A DNA stretch of 12,446 bases from Clostridia bacterium (GTDB lineage: Bacteria > Bacillota > Clostridia > Peptostreptococcales > Anaerovoracaceae): positions 1 to 12,446 of the forward strand of contig CAAEEE010000253.1 of assembly GCA_900754805.1 (NCBI GenBank). Reading direction: 5' to 3'. Shown here one piece after another: positions 6,101-12,446 of the stretch. Below the pieces are notes generated by a model. It saw only the letters and a program-made list of their open reading frames with translations, did not search any database and had not been told where the DNA came from. A program made the translations under genes and the position numbers. Each line of letters starts with the position of its first letter. Positions within the stretch are counted from its first letter, which is position 1.

Positions 6101-6136
6101 CCCATGCCGGCATCACCGCCCATGCCCGCATCGCCG
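6101..6136. repeat. 18-bp tandem repeat in the LysR leader
   Basis: CCCATGCCGGCATCACCG (6101-6118) is followed at once by CCCATGCCCGCATCGCCG (6119-6136): 16 of 18 bases identical. It is GC-rich within an AT-rich leader, about 50 bases before the start codon. None of the three plus-strand frames joins it to the LysR frame. Confidence 0.75.
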
Positions 6137-6185
6137 CCTGGGGTCGACAGAGCATCATTCTACATCACTGTATTAGGAGGTAATC

Positions 6186-7193
6186 ATGGAATTACAGCAA
6201 TTAAAATACTTCCTGGTCTTAGCTGAAAGCGAAAACGTCACAAAGGCTGCAGCGTCCCTGCATATCGCGCAGCCTGCGCTCAGCCAGTCAATCAAGCGGC
6301 TGGAAAAAGAACTCGGTGTGCAGCTTTTTCAGCGGACGGGACGCCGCCTGCACTTAAACGAGGCAGGGAAATTCTTCGAGGAAAAAGTCAAACCACTCAT
6401 GCAGACGCTGGACGCGCTGCCGCGGCAGGTTCAGGACATCTCCGGCATGGTAAAGCGCACCGTACGCGTCAGCGCGCTTTCAGCGTCGCAGCTCTCGACC
6501 GAAATTATCATCGCTTATCGGGAACTGCACCCTGAGGTCAATTTTGTTGCCGCACAGGTCTTTGATCATAATGCGTGGGATGTGTGTTTCACCAGTGTAT
6601 CCACAGACGTGTTCGCCGAGGAGGCGTCAGACGACAATACGGTTGTGTCCGCCGGCAGTACGGTATCGACTTCAGCAAGTGGAAAGACCGCATTGACCTC
6701 AGCAAGCCCAGTCGCGCAAATGCCTCGCATGGACTCGTCAGCGGCCACCCAGTCGACTGCTGCCTTCGATGAGGAAATCTTCCTTGCCGTGCCGCAGGAT
6801 AAGCTCAGCGATTACCAACCGGTTGATAAGCTGGCCTCGTTTGCAGACGCACCTTTCATCACATTCACCGGCGCGAAACCGTTTAAAGCCATCTGCGACC
6901 ACCTGTGTGCCCTCGCAGGCTTCACCCCGCACCTTGCCTTCCAGAGCGATAATCCCACCGCGGTGCGCAATCTGATTGCCGCGGGACTGGGCGTTGCTTT
7001 CTGGCCTTCGTTTTCATGGGGTTCACTCAACTCTTCGCGGGTCGAGCTTCTTCATATCGCTGCGCCAATCTGCCGCCGCAGACTGCTCATCCGAAAATCC
7101 GATGCAGTGCTTCCGGAAAGTATGCAGGAGGATTTCTTCCGTTTTGCGGTTGACTATGTGCAAAGACTCCGCGATGAAGCGAGAGCTCGCTGA
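6186..7193 (+). CDS. LysR-family transcriptional regulator with low-complexity insertion
   Basis: This 335-residue regulator has the classical LysR winged helix-turn-helix at residues 1-60 (MELQQLKYFLVLAE, ENVTKAAASLHIAQPALSQSIKRLEKELGVQLFQR). A linker helix and an effector-binding domain follow (VRVSALSASQL..., FLAVPQDKLSD, NPTAVRNLIAAGLGVAFWPSFSWG). Such proteins usually sense a small metabolite and control themselves and a neighbouring divergent gene. Here that is the PQ-loop gene. The start has TAGGAGGT about 5 bases before the ATG. Between about residues 141 and 193 is a Ser/Thr/Ala-rich stretch that ordinary LysR proteins of about 295-300 residues lack. It falls where the first effector subdomain should run, so part of the fold may be replaced or interrupted. 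Otherwise the frame is intact. Confidence 0.92.
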   Translation: MELQQLKYFLVLAESENVTKAAASLHIAQPALSQSIKRLEKELGVQLFQRTGRRLHLNEAGKFFEEKVKPLMQTLDALPRQVQDISGMVKRTVRVSALSASQLSTEIIIAYRELHPEVNFVAAQVFDHNAWDVCFTSVSTDVFAEEASDDNTVVSAGSTVSTSASGKTALTSASPVAQMPRMDSSAATQSTAAFDEEIFLAVPQDKLSDYQPVDKLASFADAPFITFTGAKPFKAICDHLCALAGFTPHLAFQSDNPTAVRNLIAAGLGVAFWPSFSWGSLNSSRVELLHIAAPICRRRLLIRKSDAVLPESMQEDFFRFAVDYVQRLRDEARAR

Positions 7194-7208
7194 CGGCACG
7201 CACCCTAA

Positions 7209-7259
7209 AAAGCACCTTTTCCGTATATGTTTTCAGGAAAAGGTGCTTTCAGATTTTTT
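7209..7259 (+). terminator. Strong terminator after the LysR gene
   Basis: AAAGCACCTTTTCC (7209-7222) and GGAAAAGGTGCTTT (7236-7249) form a perfect 14-bp stem with a 13-nt loop, followed by ATTTTTT. On the minus strand it is followed by TTAGGG with only a few T residues, but it may also help end the converging NhaC operon. Confidence 0.9.
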
Positions 7260-7293
7260 ATAATTTTAAATTTAATATCAATCACGAGATCAG

Positions 7294-7345
7294 GCAGCTC
7301 CCACATGGCACTCGGCTTTTCGCCGCTGTGTCTACGCAGAGCTGC
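7294..7345 (-). other. Stem-loop in the 3' region of the NhaC operon
   Basis: GCAGCTC (7294-7300) and GAGCTGC (7339-7345) close a larger hairpin with inner pairing CAC/GTG and CGGC/GCCG (7313-7316 with 7322-7325). A second small hairpin lies at 7369-7388. No T-run follows on the minus strand, so these are not clear terminators. They may protect the message end. The rest of 7262-7411 holds nothing I recognise. Confidence 0.35.
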
Positions 7346-7411
7346 TTAGTCTGAAATCCGTTCGAAGAACCTGCGGCGTCCGCAAGGTCAGTCAGCACTC
7401 TGCGCACTGCC

Positions 7412-9115
7412 TTACACTGCCGCTTCCTGCGCAGCTTCTTTCTTCAGGTCTTCTTCTTTCGTGCTCTTTCCGAGGAATCTTACAACCAGATACAGAACAA
7501 CGATACCGATTGGAAGACAGATCCATGCCGGAACACCGAGAGCCGCCGGAATGAAGCCGCATACCGCTGCAACGATTGCTGCCGTAGCCGCATACGGAAT
7601 CTGCGTGCGAACATGGTCCATAAGGTCTGCCGCCGATCCCATGGAGGACATGATTGTCGTATCAGAGATTGGTGAGCAGTGGTCGCCGAAGATTGCGCCG
7701 CATGTTACTGCTGCGATAGTCAGAACAGCATAAGAATCCAGAACGCCGCCGTTTATGCCCATAGCCAGAGGGAACGCAATCGGAATCATGATTGCAGTCG
7801 TGCCGTAGGAAGTTCCTGTTGAGAAGGAAACCAGGCAGGAAACCGCGAAGATGATAACCGGAAGAATTGCTCCCGGAACCGTTCCGCCAACCAGTTCTGC
7901 GATATAAGCACCTGTGCCGAGTTCGGACATGATGCTGCCGGATGTCCATGCAAACAGCAGAATCGTAACTGTCAAAAGCAGCTCCTTGCAGCCGTTCATC
8001 CAAACATCAATCGCTTCTCTAAGCGTCATAATTTTTTGAACTACAGCCATAACAATGCTGACAACGGAAGCAATGATAACCGCATAGAAAATACTTGAAG
8101 CGGAATCGCAGTCACCAAAGGCGTTTTTGATGGTTTCAACGCTGAATGTATTGTCAAAACCACCACCTGTGTAATACATCGCAAAAAGAGTAATCACAAT
8201 AAAAGTTACAATTGGCACGACTGCATTGCAGATACGAAGCGGTGTGCCTTCCTTTACATTCATGGCATCAAGCTCTTTGCTCATCATCGGAGTCGAGCCT
8301 TCATTTACCAGATTGCCGGAAAGGCGGGCACGTTTTTCAGCCGCGTACATCGGACCGTAGTCTTTTTGCGTTAAAATGATAATAATTACCAAAGCAATCG
8401 CAAAGATGTTATAGAAACGATACGGAACCGTCTCAAGGAAAATGCCGTAAGTGTTTTCAACCGCAAGACCTGCTGTTGTCAGCGCGATGCCGATCATACC
8501 GATTTCATAAGCAACCCATGATGAAATGAATGCCATATCGGTTACAGGACCTGCCGTCGAGTCGATAACATAGGAAAGCTTTTCTCTGGAAATCCGAAGC
8601 TCGTCCGTTACCGGTCTCATCGTAGGACCTACGATTAAGGAGTTTGCCATATCCTCAAAGAATATGATAATACCCATAATCCAAGTTACAACCAAAGCGT
8701 GTTTTGTGTTTTTGGATTTTTTTGCCATAGCCAGTGCCATCGCCTGTGTGCCGCCCATGCGCGCCATAACCGCAATCAGTCCTCCGACTGAAAGGATGAA
8801 CAGCATTAAGGTTACATTCCAGCTATCCGTCACCGTGCCGACGATGTATTGGTCACACATTCTGAGGAAACCATGGAAAACATTTCCACCGTTTAAAATT
8901 ATCGCACCCACGAACACCGCAGTTGCCAGCGAAAGAATTACTTGTCTGGTAATAAATGACAAAACGATAGCAATTAATGGCACAACCAAAGATAAAACAC
9001 CGTAGTGAATCGGCGCATCCTCTCCTTCTGCGAAAGCCATGCCTGTGAACGCCAGCATTCCGATTACGAAAACTGCCGCAAGCGCCCATCTTCTTCCTGA
9101 TATCTTCTTATTCAT
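7412..9115 (-). CDS. NhaC-family Na+/H+ antiporter or amino-acid exchanger
   Basis: This 567-residue membrane protein has about a dozen membrane segments. It carries the NhaC family (PF03553) hallmarks FFEDMANSLIVGP (152-164), IDSTAGPV (184-191), FSTGTSYGTT (431-440) and GDHCSPISDTT (477-487). Some members exchange Na+ for H+, others couple ions to organic acids or amino acids (for example malate/lactate). Residues 1-29 read like a signal sequence, with basic residues, a hydrophobic core and AFA before EGED; this could be a cleaved peptide or an extra helix. I start at the ATG at 9115, preceded by GGGAGGAAAG. The open frame extends to 9148 but would overlap the preceding gene and lacks a site. 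It is the last gene of the sigma-54 operon, so a role in substrate uptake, product export or ion balance for guanidino/peptide catabolism is inferred. Confidence 0.92.
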   Translation of the reverse strand: MNKKISGRRWALAAVFVIGMLAFTGMAFAEGEDAPIHYGVLSLVVPLIAIVLSFITRQVILSLATAVFVGAIILNGGNVFHGFLRMCDQYIVGTVTDSWNVTLMLFILSVGGLIAVMARMGGTQAMALAMAKKSKNTKHALVVTWIMGIIIFFEDMANSLIVGPTMRPVTDELRISREKLSYVIDSTAGPVTDMAFISSWVAYEIGMIGIALTTAGLAVENTYGIFLETVPYRFYNIFAIALVIIIILTQKDYGPMYAAEKRARLSGNLVNEGSTPMMSKELDAMNVKEGTPLRICNAVVPIVTFIVITLFAMYYTGGGFDNTFSVETIKNAFGDCDSASSIFYAVIIASVVSIVMAVVQKIMTLREAIDVWMNGCKELLLTVTILLFAWTSGSIMSELGTGAYIAELVGGTVPGAILPVIIFAVSCLVSFSTGTSYGTTAIMIPIAFPLAMGINGGVLDSYAVLTIAAVTCGAIFGDHCSPISDTTIMSSMGSAADLMDHVRTQIPYAATAAIVAAVCGFIPAALGVPAWICLPIGIVVLYLVVRFLGKSTKEEDLKKEAAQEAAV

Positions 9116-9134
9116 TTTTCTTTCCTCCCGGGAT

Positions 9135-10862
9135 CTATTTCCCTGCAAACCGCATATATTTCAGACTGATGTTCAGTTCATCAAAAATCATATTGGCAAT
9201 TCTCAAAATCTCCGTCTCCCAAAGATAATAATCATAGGAGCCCTCTTCAGCCGCATTGTATTTACGCATTGCCCGGTCGAGAGCCGGGATCGGCTGCTCG
9301 GTCAGGTACGATCCGCATGCATCCTGTCCGTACTTGCCGGAGTAGCAGCGGAACATCGAGGTCTGACGTTCGCATGCCAGCGCAAGCTCATTGAACAGCT
9401 CCGCATCCTTTCCGGATTCCTTTATTGCCTGTAAAGCCTCCATCTTCGATGCGTATTTCTCAACCACGTCGTCAAGCTCCGCAATCAAAGGAAGTGCCTT
9501 TCCTGCATTTTCTTTTGCTTTGCCCCACTGCCATTTCACATCGTCTGCCAAAGCCTTCATATTGTAGCCGACGAAATCGCTGTTTGCGAGTTTGTTCATC
9601 ACATAGAGGAAGTATTCCGCGTGTTTTTGTAAAAGCTCCCGGTCGATTTTGTCGATGGTGTCGTTCGGTGTGTGCAGCCAAGGGCTGTAAAATGCGTAAT
9701 TCAGCTCTTTCAGCCTTTCCTCCGTATACTCCGTCGCAAAGGATGCGTATGGTACACCTACGCCGAAGAAGGAAGAATCTCCGCCGCCTTTGTACGCCTG
9801 GTGCCATTCGCCCTCTTCACCGAAGATCGCCTGAATAGCCTCTGTCAAAAGATCCTTCATTTCCGGTTGTCCTTCCACACCCGGAACCGTCGTTCCCTGA
9901 ATTGCCAAATTATCCAAATTCAGATAGCCCACGCAGTTTTCCGTCATATCCTGCCAGTAGCGGTCCGAGTACCATGTCGAGCCGCCGCCTTCCGCGATTT
10001 CGTGTCCGTCCCAGAAAACAAATTCCACATCACGCTTCATTTCTGCGCGGTTTTCATAGCAGATTCTCGCGATTTCCAGATTCAAAGCGTCTCCCGATGC
10101 ATTGCAGATAGCGGATTTTCCCCATGCGTCAACATGGCTTCCCATCAAAATGTATTCGCCGTTAGACTTGCCGCCGCGCACTCTTCCGATTGGCTGACTT
10201 GCCGTAATCCATTCGCGGCTTGCGTTTGCCTTGATGTTTACGGTGACTTTTCCCTGCTCGCAAAGCGCCTGCAGTGCTTCTCCCTCTTTTCTGGAGATGC
10301 TGATTGTCGTTATGTGAAGAATTTCGTTCTCGTTTTCCGGTGTCGGGTTGCCCCACTGGGTTTTTACCGCACCCATCTGAATCAGGTCGCTGTCCGAAGC
10401 ACCCCAGTTCATGATGATGAGAGCTTTTGCGCCCATCTCTTCGGCAATTCTTGCTTTTTCCGGACGCGCCGGACTCCAGTTCATGTCCGTGAGAATGATT
10501 TTGCCCCTTGCGTCAACGCCTTCGTAACGGTCGTAACCGCCGGTTCCCAGATAGAGTACTTCACCTTCAAGGCCTTCCGCCGGAGTCGAATCGATGTGGC
10601 AGACAGGTCTTGCCGGGATTTCATAGGTTTTCGGGCTGAGGACGCTGAGACTCGCTTCTCCCGGATAGCTCATGTACATCGGAAAGTGGTCGATTCTGCC
10701 TTCTCCGATATTTTCATTCAGTCTTTTACATATATATTCCGTTGCTTTTTCCATTTCCTTGGAGCCTGAAAGGCGTTCGCCCACCTCATCGATCAGGTAA
10801 GCCATGTCTTTGTAAATATTATCCAGGGAAATTTCTGCTTTCAATTTTTCGTAAAGTTCCAT
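9135..10862 (-). CDS. M28-like metallopeptidase with PA domain and altered active site
   Basis: This 575-residue protein has no visible signal peptide. Residues about 95-210 look like a protease-associated (PA) insert (GEVLYLGTGGYDRYEGVDARGKI..., AKALIIMNWG). The M28 zinc-peptidase core follows: GSHVDAW (His243, Asp245), FWDGHE (287-288), NLDNLA (Asp317) and LHTPNDTIDKID (His397). The C-terminal third is helical. Two canonical residues differ. The bridging Asp of 'DNASG' is Cys253 (ICNASGD), and the catalytic-base Glu of the usual Glu-Glu pair is His287. PA-containing M28 relatives with a 'GHS'-type motif here are known to me, so this may be a specialised subfamily rather than a dead enzyme. 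GGAGG precedes the ATG, and the preceding gene's stop overlaps this ribosome site (12-base gap). It may act on a peptide or amide whose product feeds the amidinohydrolase. Confidence 0.88.
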   Translation of the reverse strand: MELYEKLKAEISLDNIYKDMAYLIDEVGERLSGSKEMEKATEYICKRLNENIGEGRIDHFPMYMSYPGEASLSVLSPKTYEIPARPVCHIDSTPAEGLEGEVLYLGTGGYDRYEGVDARGKIILTDMNWSPARPEKARIAEEMGAKALIIMNWGASDSDLIQMGAVKTQWGNPTPENENEILHITTISISRKEGEALQALCEQGKVTVNIKANASREWITASQPIGRVRGGKSNGEYILMGSHVDAWGKSAICNASGDALNLEIARICYENRAEMKRDVEFVFWDGHEIAEGGGSTWYSDRYWQDMTENCVGYLNLDNLAIQGTTVPGVEGQPEMKDLLTEAIQAIFGEEGEWHQAYKGGGDSSFFGVGVPYASFATEYTEERLKELNYAFYSPWLHTPNDTIDKIDRELLQKHAEYFLYVMNKLANSDFVGYNMKALADDVKWQWGKAKENAGKALPLIAELDDVVEKYASKMEALQAIKESGKDAELFNELALACERQTSMFRCYSGKYGQDACGSYLTEQPIPALDRAMRKYNAAEEGSYDYYLWETEILRIANMIFDELNISLKYMRFAGK

Positions 10863-10874
10863 CGCTTTTCCTCC

Positions 10875-11819
10875 TTATCCGCGCTTCAGGAAAGCTGTGC
10901 AGCAGTGAATTGCACCGAATCCTTTCATGATTTCATCAAACTCAACAGGAATAACCTTGATTCCATTTTTTTCCAAAAGTTCCTGGGAACGAGGATTTCC
11001 CGCAGGCATTGCGATCGTTCCCGGTTCGATTGCGACGAAGTTAATCGCGAAGGATTCCTTTGCTTCGATTCTGGACGGACATTCCAAAAGCTTAATGCCT
11101 TTTTTCTTCAGTGCATCACATACATCGTAAGGGACCTGAGATGCGTGGATCATTGCAACATCGTGGCTCGCCATATTAAGCAGTCCGTCAATGTGTGCGT
11201 GTCCGTAAGGAATCTGCATGTGCAGAATGTCAGTCACGCCCATACGGCGCAGTTCCTGTTCTACCATCTCATAACCGCTGCGGTTTGTGCGCACGCCGGA
11301 TGCCAGCACAATTGTGTGTCTGTCAATCCAAAGGCCCATCGCACCTTCAAAAGTCGCATCACCGCAAATCGTGCGGATAATCGGAACACCAAGCTCTGCC
11401 AAAGCCTTTGCCATGTAGCGTTCTTCCCCTCTTCTGGCCTCCATCGCCGGTCTGGTTACGATTGCGCCTTCCGGTGTCATCAGCAAAAGGTCTCTGCAGA
11501 ACAACGCGTTTGGTCTGTCCTCTCTCTGCTCTTCAATATAATGCACCCTTACGCCATGGTCTTTGTAAACCTGCGCCAATCCGTCATGCTGCTTTCTGAA
11601 CTTTTCCGGGTCGATCGGAGCCTTAAAGCGTGCTGCCTCCCAATCAAAGTTTTCAATTTCTTTACCCGGACGTCTCATAATGACATCTCTCAAAGTGTCA
11701 ACCTCGGAGCAGACGCCCCAGTCACCCCAAAGGTTTTTCATATCATCAACAATACTTGTTTCCAGAGGAAACCATCTTTCGCCGGCAAGGGCGTCGATGT
11801 CTCTCACCTTTTCATTCAT
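10875..11819 (-). CDS. Amidinotransferase-fold hydrolase (arginine deiminase/DDAH-like)
   Basis: This 314-residue protein belongs to the pentein (Amidinotransf, PF02274) group, which acts on guanidino groups such as those of arginine or methylarginines. Expected elements are present: NALFCRD (104-110, substrate-binding Arg-Asp), FEGAM with Glu158, SGVRTNRSG (174-182), GHAHID with catalytic His209 and Asp211, and the nucleophile in IHCCT (Cys306) close to the C-terminus. The usual EGGD motif reads EGAM, so substrate recognition may differ from arginine deiminase. Length fits DDAH-like members better than arginine deiminase of about 400 residues. I start at 11819, with AGGAGG about 8 bases upstream. 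The frame continues to 11918 but that extension covers the sigma-54 promoter. It is the first gene of the operon. The exact substrate is unknown. Confidence 0.9.
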   Translation of the reverse strand: MNEKVRDIDALAGERWFPLETSIVDDMKNLWGDWGVCSEVDTLRDVIMRRPGKEIENFDWEAARFKAPIDPEKFRKQHDGLAQVYKDHGVRVHYIEEQREDRPNALFCRDLLLMTPEGAIVTRPAMEARRGEERYMAKALAELGVPIIRTICGDATFEGAMGLWIDRHTIVLASGVRTNRSGYEMVEQELRRMGVTDILHMQIPYGHAHIDGLLNMASHDVAMIHASQVPYDVCDALKKKGIKLLECPSRIEAKESFAINFVAIEPGTIAMPAGNPRSQELLEKNGIKVIPVEFDEIMKGFGAIHCCTAFLKRG

Positions 11820-11867
11820 AATTAAACCTCCTGTCTTTTCTTCTGATACTTCTTGCATAACTATAAA

Positions 11868-11882
11868 GCAATAAATATGCCA
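11868..11882 (-). promoter_or_regulatory. Sigma-54 (-24/-12) promoter of the amidinohydrolase operon
   Basis: The minus strand reads TGGCATATTTATTGC, a match to TGGCAY-N5-TTGC, with the GG and GC elements separated by exactly 10 bases. Transcription would start near 11857, about 37 bases before the ATG at 11819. The gene of a sigma-54-dependent activator lies directly upstream. Confidence 0.9.
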
Positions 11883-11939
11883 AAATTTTTTTCGCTTATT
11901 TTCGATATGCCGCCGCAAATTCCCTACAACTTCTTTTTG

Positions 11940-11959
11940 TTTACACGAGTTTCGGTAAA
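11940..11959. promoter_or_regulatory. Candidate upstream activator site
   Basis: TTTACACGAGTTTCGGTAAA is an interrupted palindrome (TTTAC...GTAAA), centred about 93 bases before the predicted start of transcription. That is a usual distance for a sigma-54 activator site. A second TTTAC-N6-GTAAA lies at 11985-12000 in the loop of the adjacent terminator. Assignment is by position and symmetry only. Confidence 0.35.
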
Positions 11960-12019
11960 AAAAACAGTACGCCGTAATAATTTTTTTACCAATTAGTAAA
12001 GATTTTTTTACAGCGTACT
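11957..12019 (-). terminator. Terminator of the sigma-54 activator gene
   Basis: On the minus strand AGTACGCTGTAA (12019-12008) pairs with TTACGGCGTACT (11977-11966), 12 pairs with one U-G, followed by GTTTTTTTTACC. It begins 15 bases after the activator's stop codon. It isolates the activator transcript from the sigma-54 operon, which must therefore use its own promoter. Confidence 0.88.
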
Positions 12020-12033
12020 TTCTCCTTGTTTAC

Positions 12034-12446
12034 CTATTTTATTTTATACTTTGTGAGCTTGTAATGGAGGTTTTGCTTTGTGATTCCTAAAAGCCGCGCT
12101 GCGCCCGCAAGACTGTCCGCCTCCCGAAGCGCATTTCGGATCATCCTCTCTTCTACCTCTGCCAAGGTCTGATTCAGCGTCTTTCCGGCAAAGGAAATGT
12201 CCTCAGCCCATCCCGATTCACCGAAGCGCTTCGTATCGCTTTCATCCGCCGCAAACGCATTTCCTGCCCCTTCGCCGGCCTTCACGCGCCCTGCTGCCAA
12301 GGCTTCGGTCGCTTCCCGCGGAACTTCAAGCCATACGGGATTTGCCAAATACTCCGGCAGGTCTTTTTTCTGAATAAAACGCATGGACGCCACATTAAAC
12401 GCCCCTTCGATGATGTTTTTCAGTTCGCGGACATTGCCCGGCCACG
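12034..12446 (-). CDS. Sigma-54-dependent transcriptional activator, C-terminal part (cut by window edge)
   Basis: The visible 136 residues start in the conserved end of the AAA+ domain (WPGNVRELKNIIEGA) and run off the window, so the sensor domain and most of the ATPase are missing. A linker of about 45 residues rich in Ala, Gly, Glu and Asp follows. The end is a Fis-type helix-turn-helix (LAGAARLLGITKQNLHYKLTKYKIK region). The QNLxYKxxKY pattern recalls RocR-type activators of arginine catabolism. Such proteins bind upstream sites and use ATP to open sigma-54 promoters. The -24/-12 promoter of the next operon lies about 150 bases downstream of the stop codon and is its obvious target. A shorter GTG-started frame at 12393 is only part of this gene. 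Confidence 0.93.
   Translation of the reverse strand, partial: WPGNVRELKNIIEGAFNVASMRFIQKKDLPEYLANPVWLEVPREATEALAAGRVKAGEGAGNAFAADESDTKRFGESGWAEDISFAGKTLNQTLAEVEERMIRNALREADSLAGAARLLGITKQNLHYKLTKYKIK

Noticed and set aside
9672..10769. 365-codon open frame on the plus strand
   Set aside because: It lies antisense to the M28-like gene, has no ribosome-binding site and shows no recognisable domain; it mirrors the coding constraint of the real gene.
10905..11825. 306-codon plus-strand open frame
   Set aside because: Fully antisense to the amidinohydrolase gene; composition rich in His, Cys and Arg typical of shadow frames.
11820..11918. 33-residue N-terminal extension of the amidinohydrolase
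   Set aside because: It covers the sigma-54 promoter and lacks a ribosome-binding site; AGGAGG precedes the ATG at 11819.

Overview
The window looks like the chromosome of an anaerobic, amino-acid- or peptide-using Firmicute of the class Clostridia. This is inferred from strong AGGAGG ribosome-binding sites before almost every gene, the families present (a COG2984/4120/1101-type ABC transporter, an M18 aminopeptidase, a NhaC antiporter, a sigma-54 activator) and a mixed base composition with AT-rich intergenic stretches. I could not place the species. No tRNA, rRNA, CRISPR array, transposase or prophage gene is visible.

Layout. (1) 1-3241, plus strand: a three-gene ABC importer operon (lipoprotein binding protein, permease, ATPase). 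It has a terminator-like hairpin in its leader and another between genes 1 and 2. (2) 3242-3559: a converging intergenic region with a 42-bp-period repeat, a bidirectional terminator and a GC-rich multi-arm palindrome. (3) 3560-5528, minus strand: an M18 aminopeptidase and, behind its own terminator, a 92-residue PQ-loop/SemiSWEET-like membrane protein. (4) 5529-6185: a long regulatory gap holding GC-rich direct repeats, a 258-bp symmetric AT-rich element with perfect 23-bp terminal inverted repeats, and two overlapping, oppositely directed sigma-70-type promoters. (5) 6186-7193, plus strand: a LysR-type regulator with a low-complexity insertion, ending in a strong terminator. (6) 7412-11819, minus strand: a three-gene operon of an amidinotransferase-fold (arginine-deiminase/DDAH-like) hydrolase, an M28-type peptidase with altered active-site residues, and a NhaC-family antiporter. 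(7) 12034-12446, minus strand: the C-terminal end of a sigma-54-dependent activator, cut by the window edge.

How the genes work together. The best-supported regulatory unit is at the right end. A sigma-54 activator with a RocR-like C-terminal helix-turn-helix is followed by its own terminator. Next comes a textbook -24/-12 sigma-54 promoter (minus strand, 11882-11868), which lies about 50 bases before the amidinohydrolase start. This suggests an inducible operon in which an arginine-like or guanidino-containing amino acid or peptide is taken up or exchanged (NhaC-type carrier), processed by the M28-like protein and attacked by the amidinohydrolase. The substrate is not determined. The LysR gene and the PQ-loop gene form a divergent pair around overlapping promoters, the classical LysR arrangement.

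The points most worth a second look are the symmetric 258-bp element, the sigma-54 guanidino/peptide operon with its noncanonical M28 protein, the multi-arm palindrome, and the recurrent hydrophilic low-complexity insertions in otherwise ordinary proteins.
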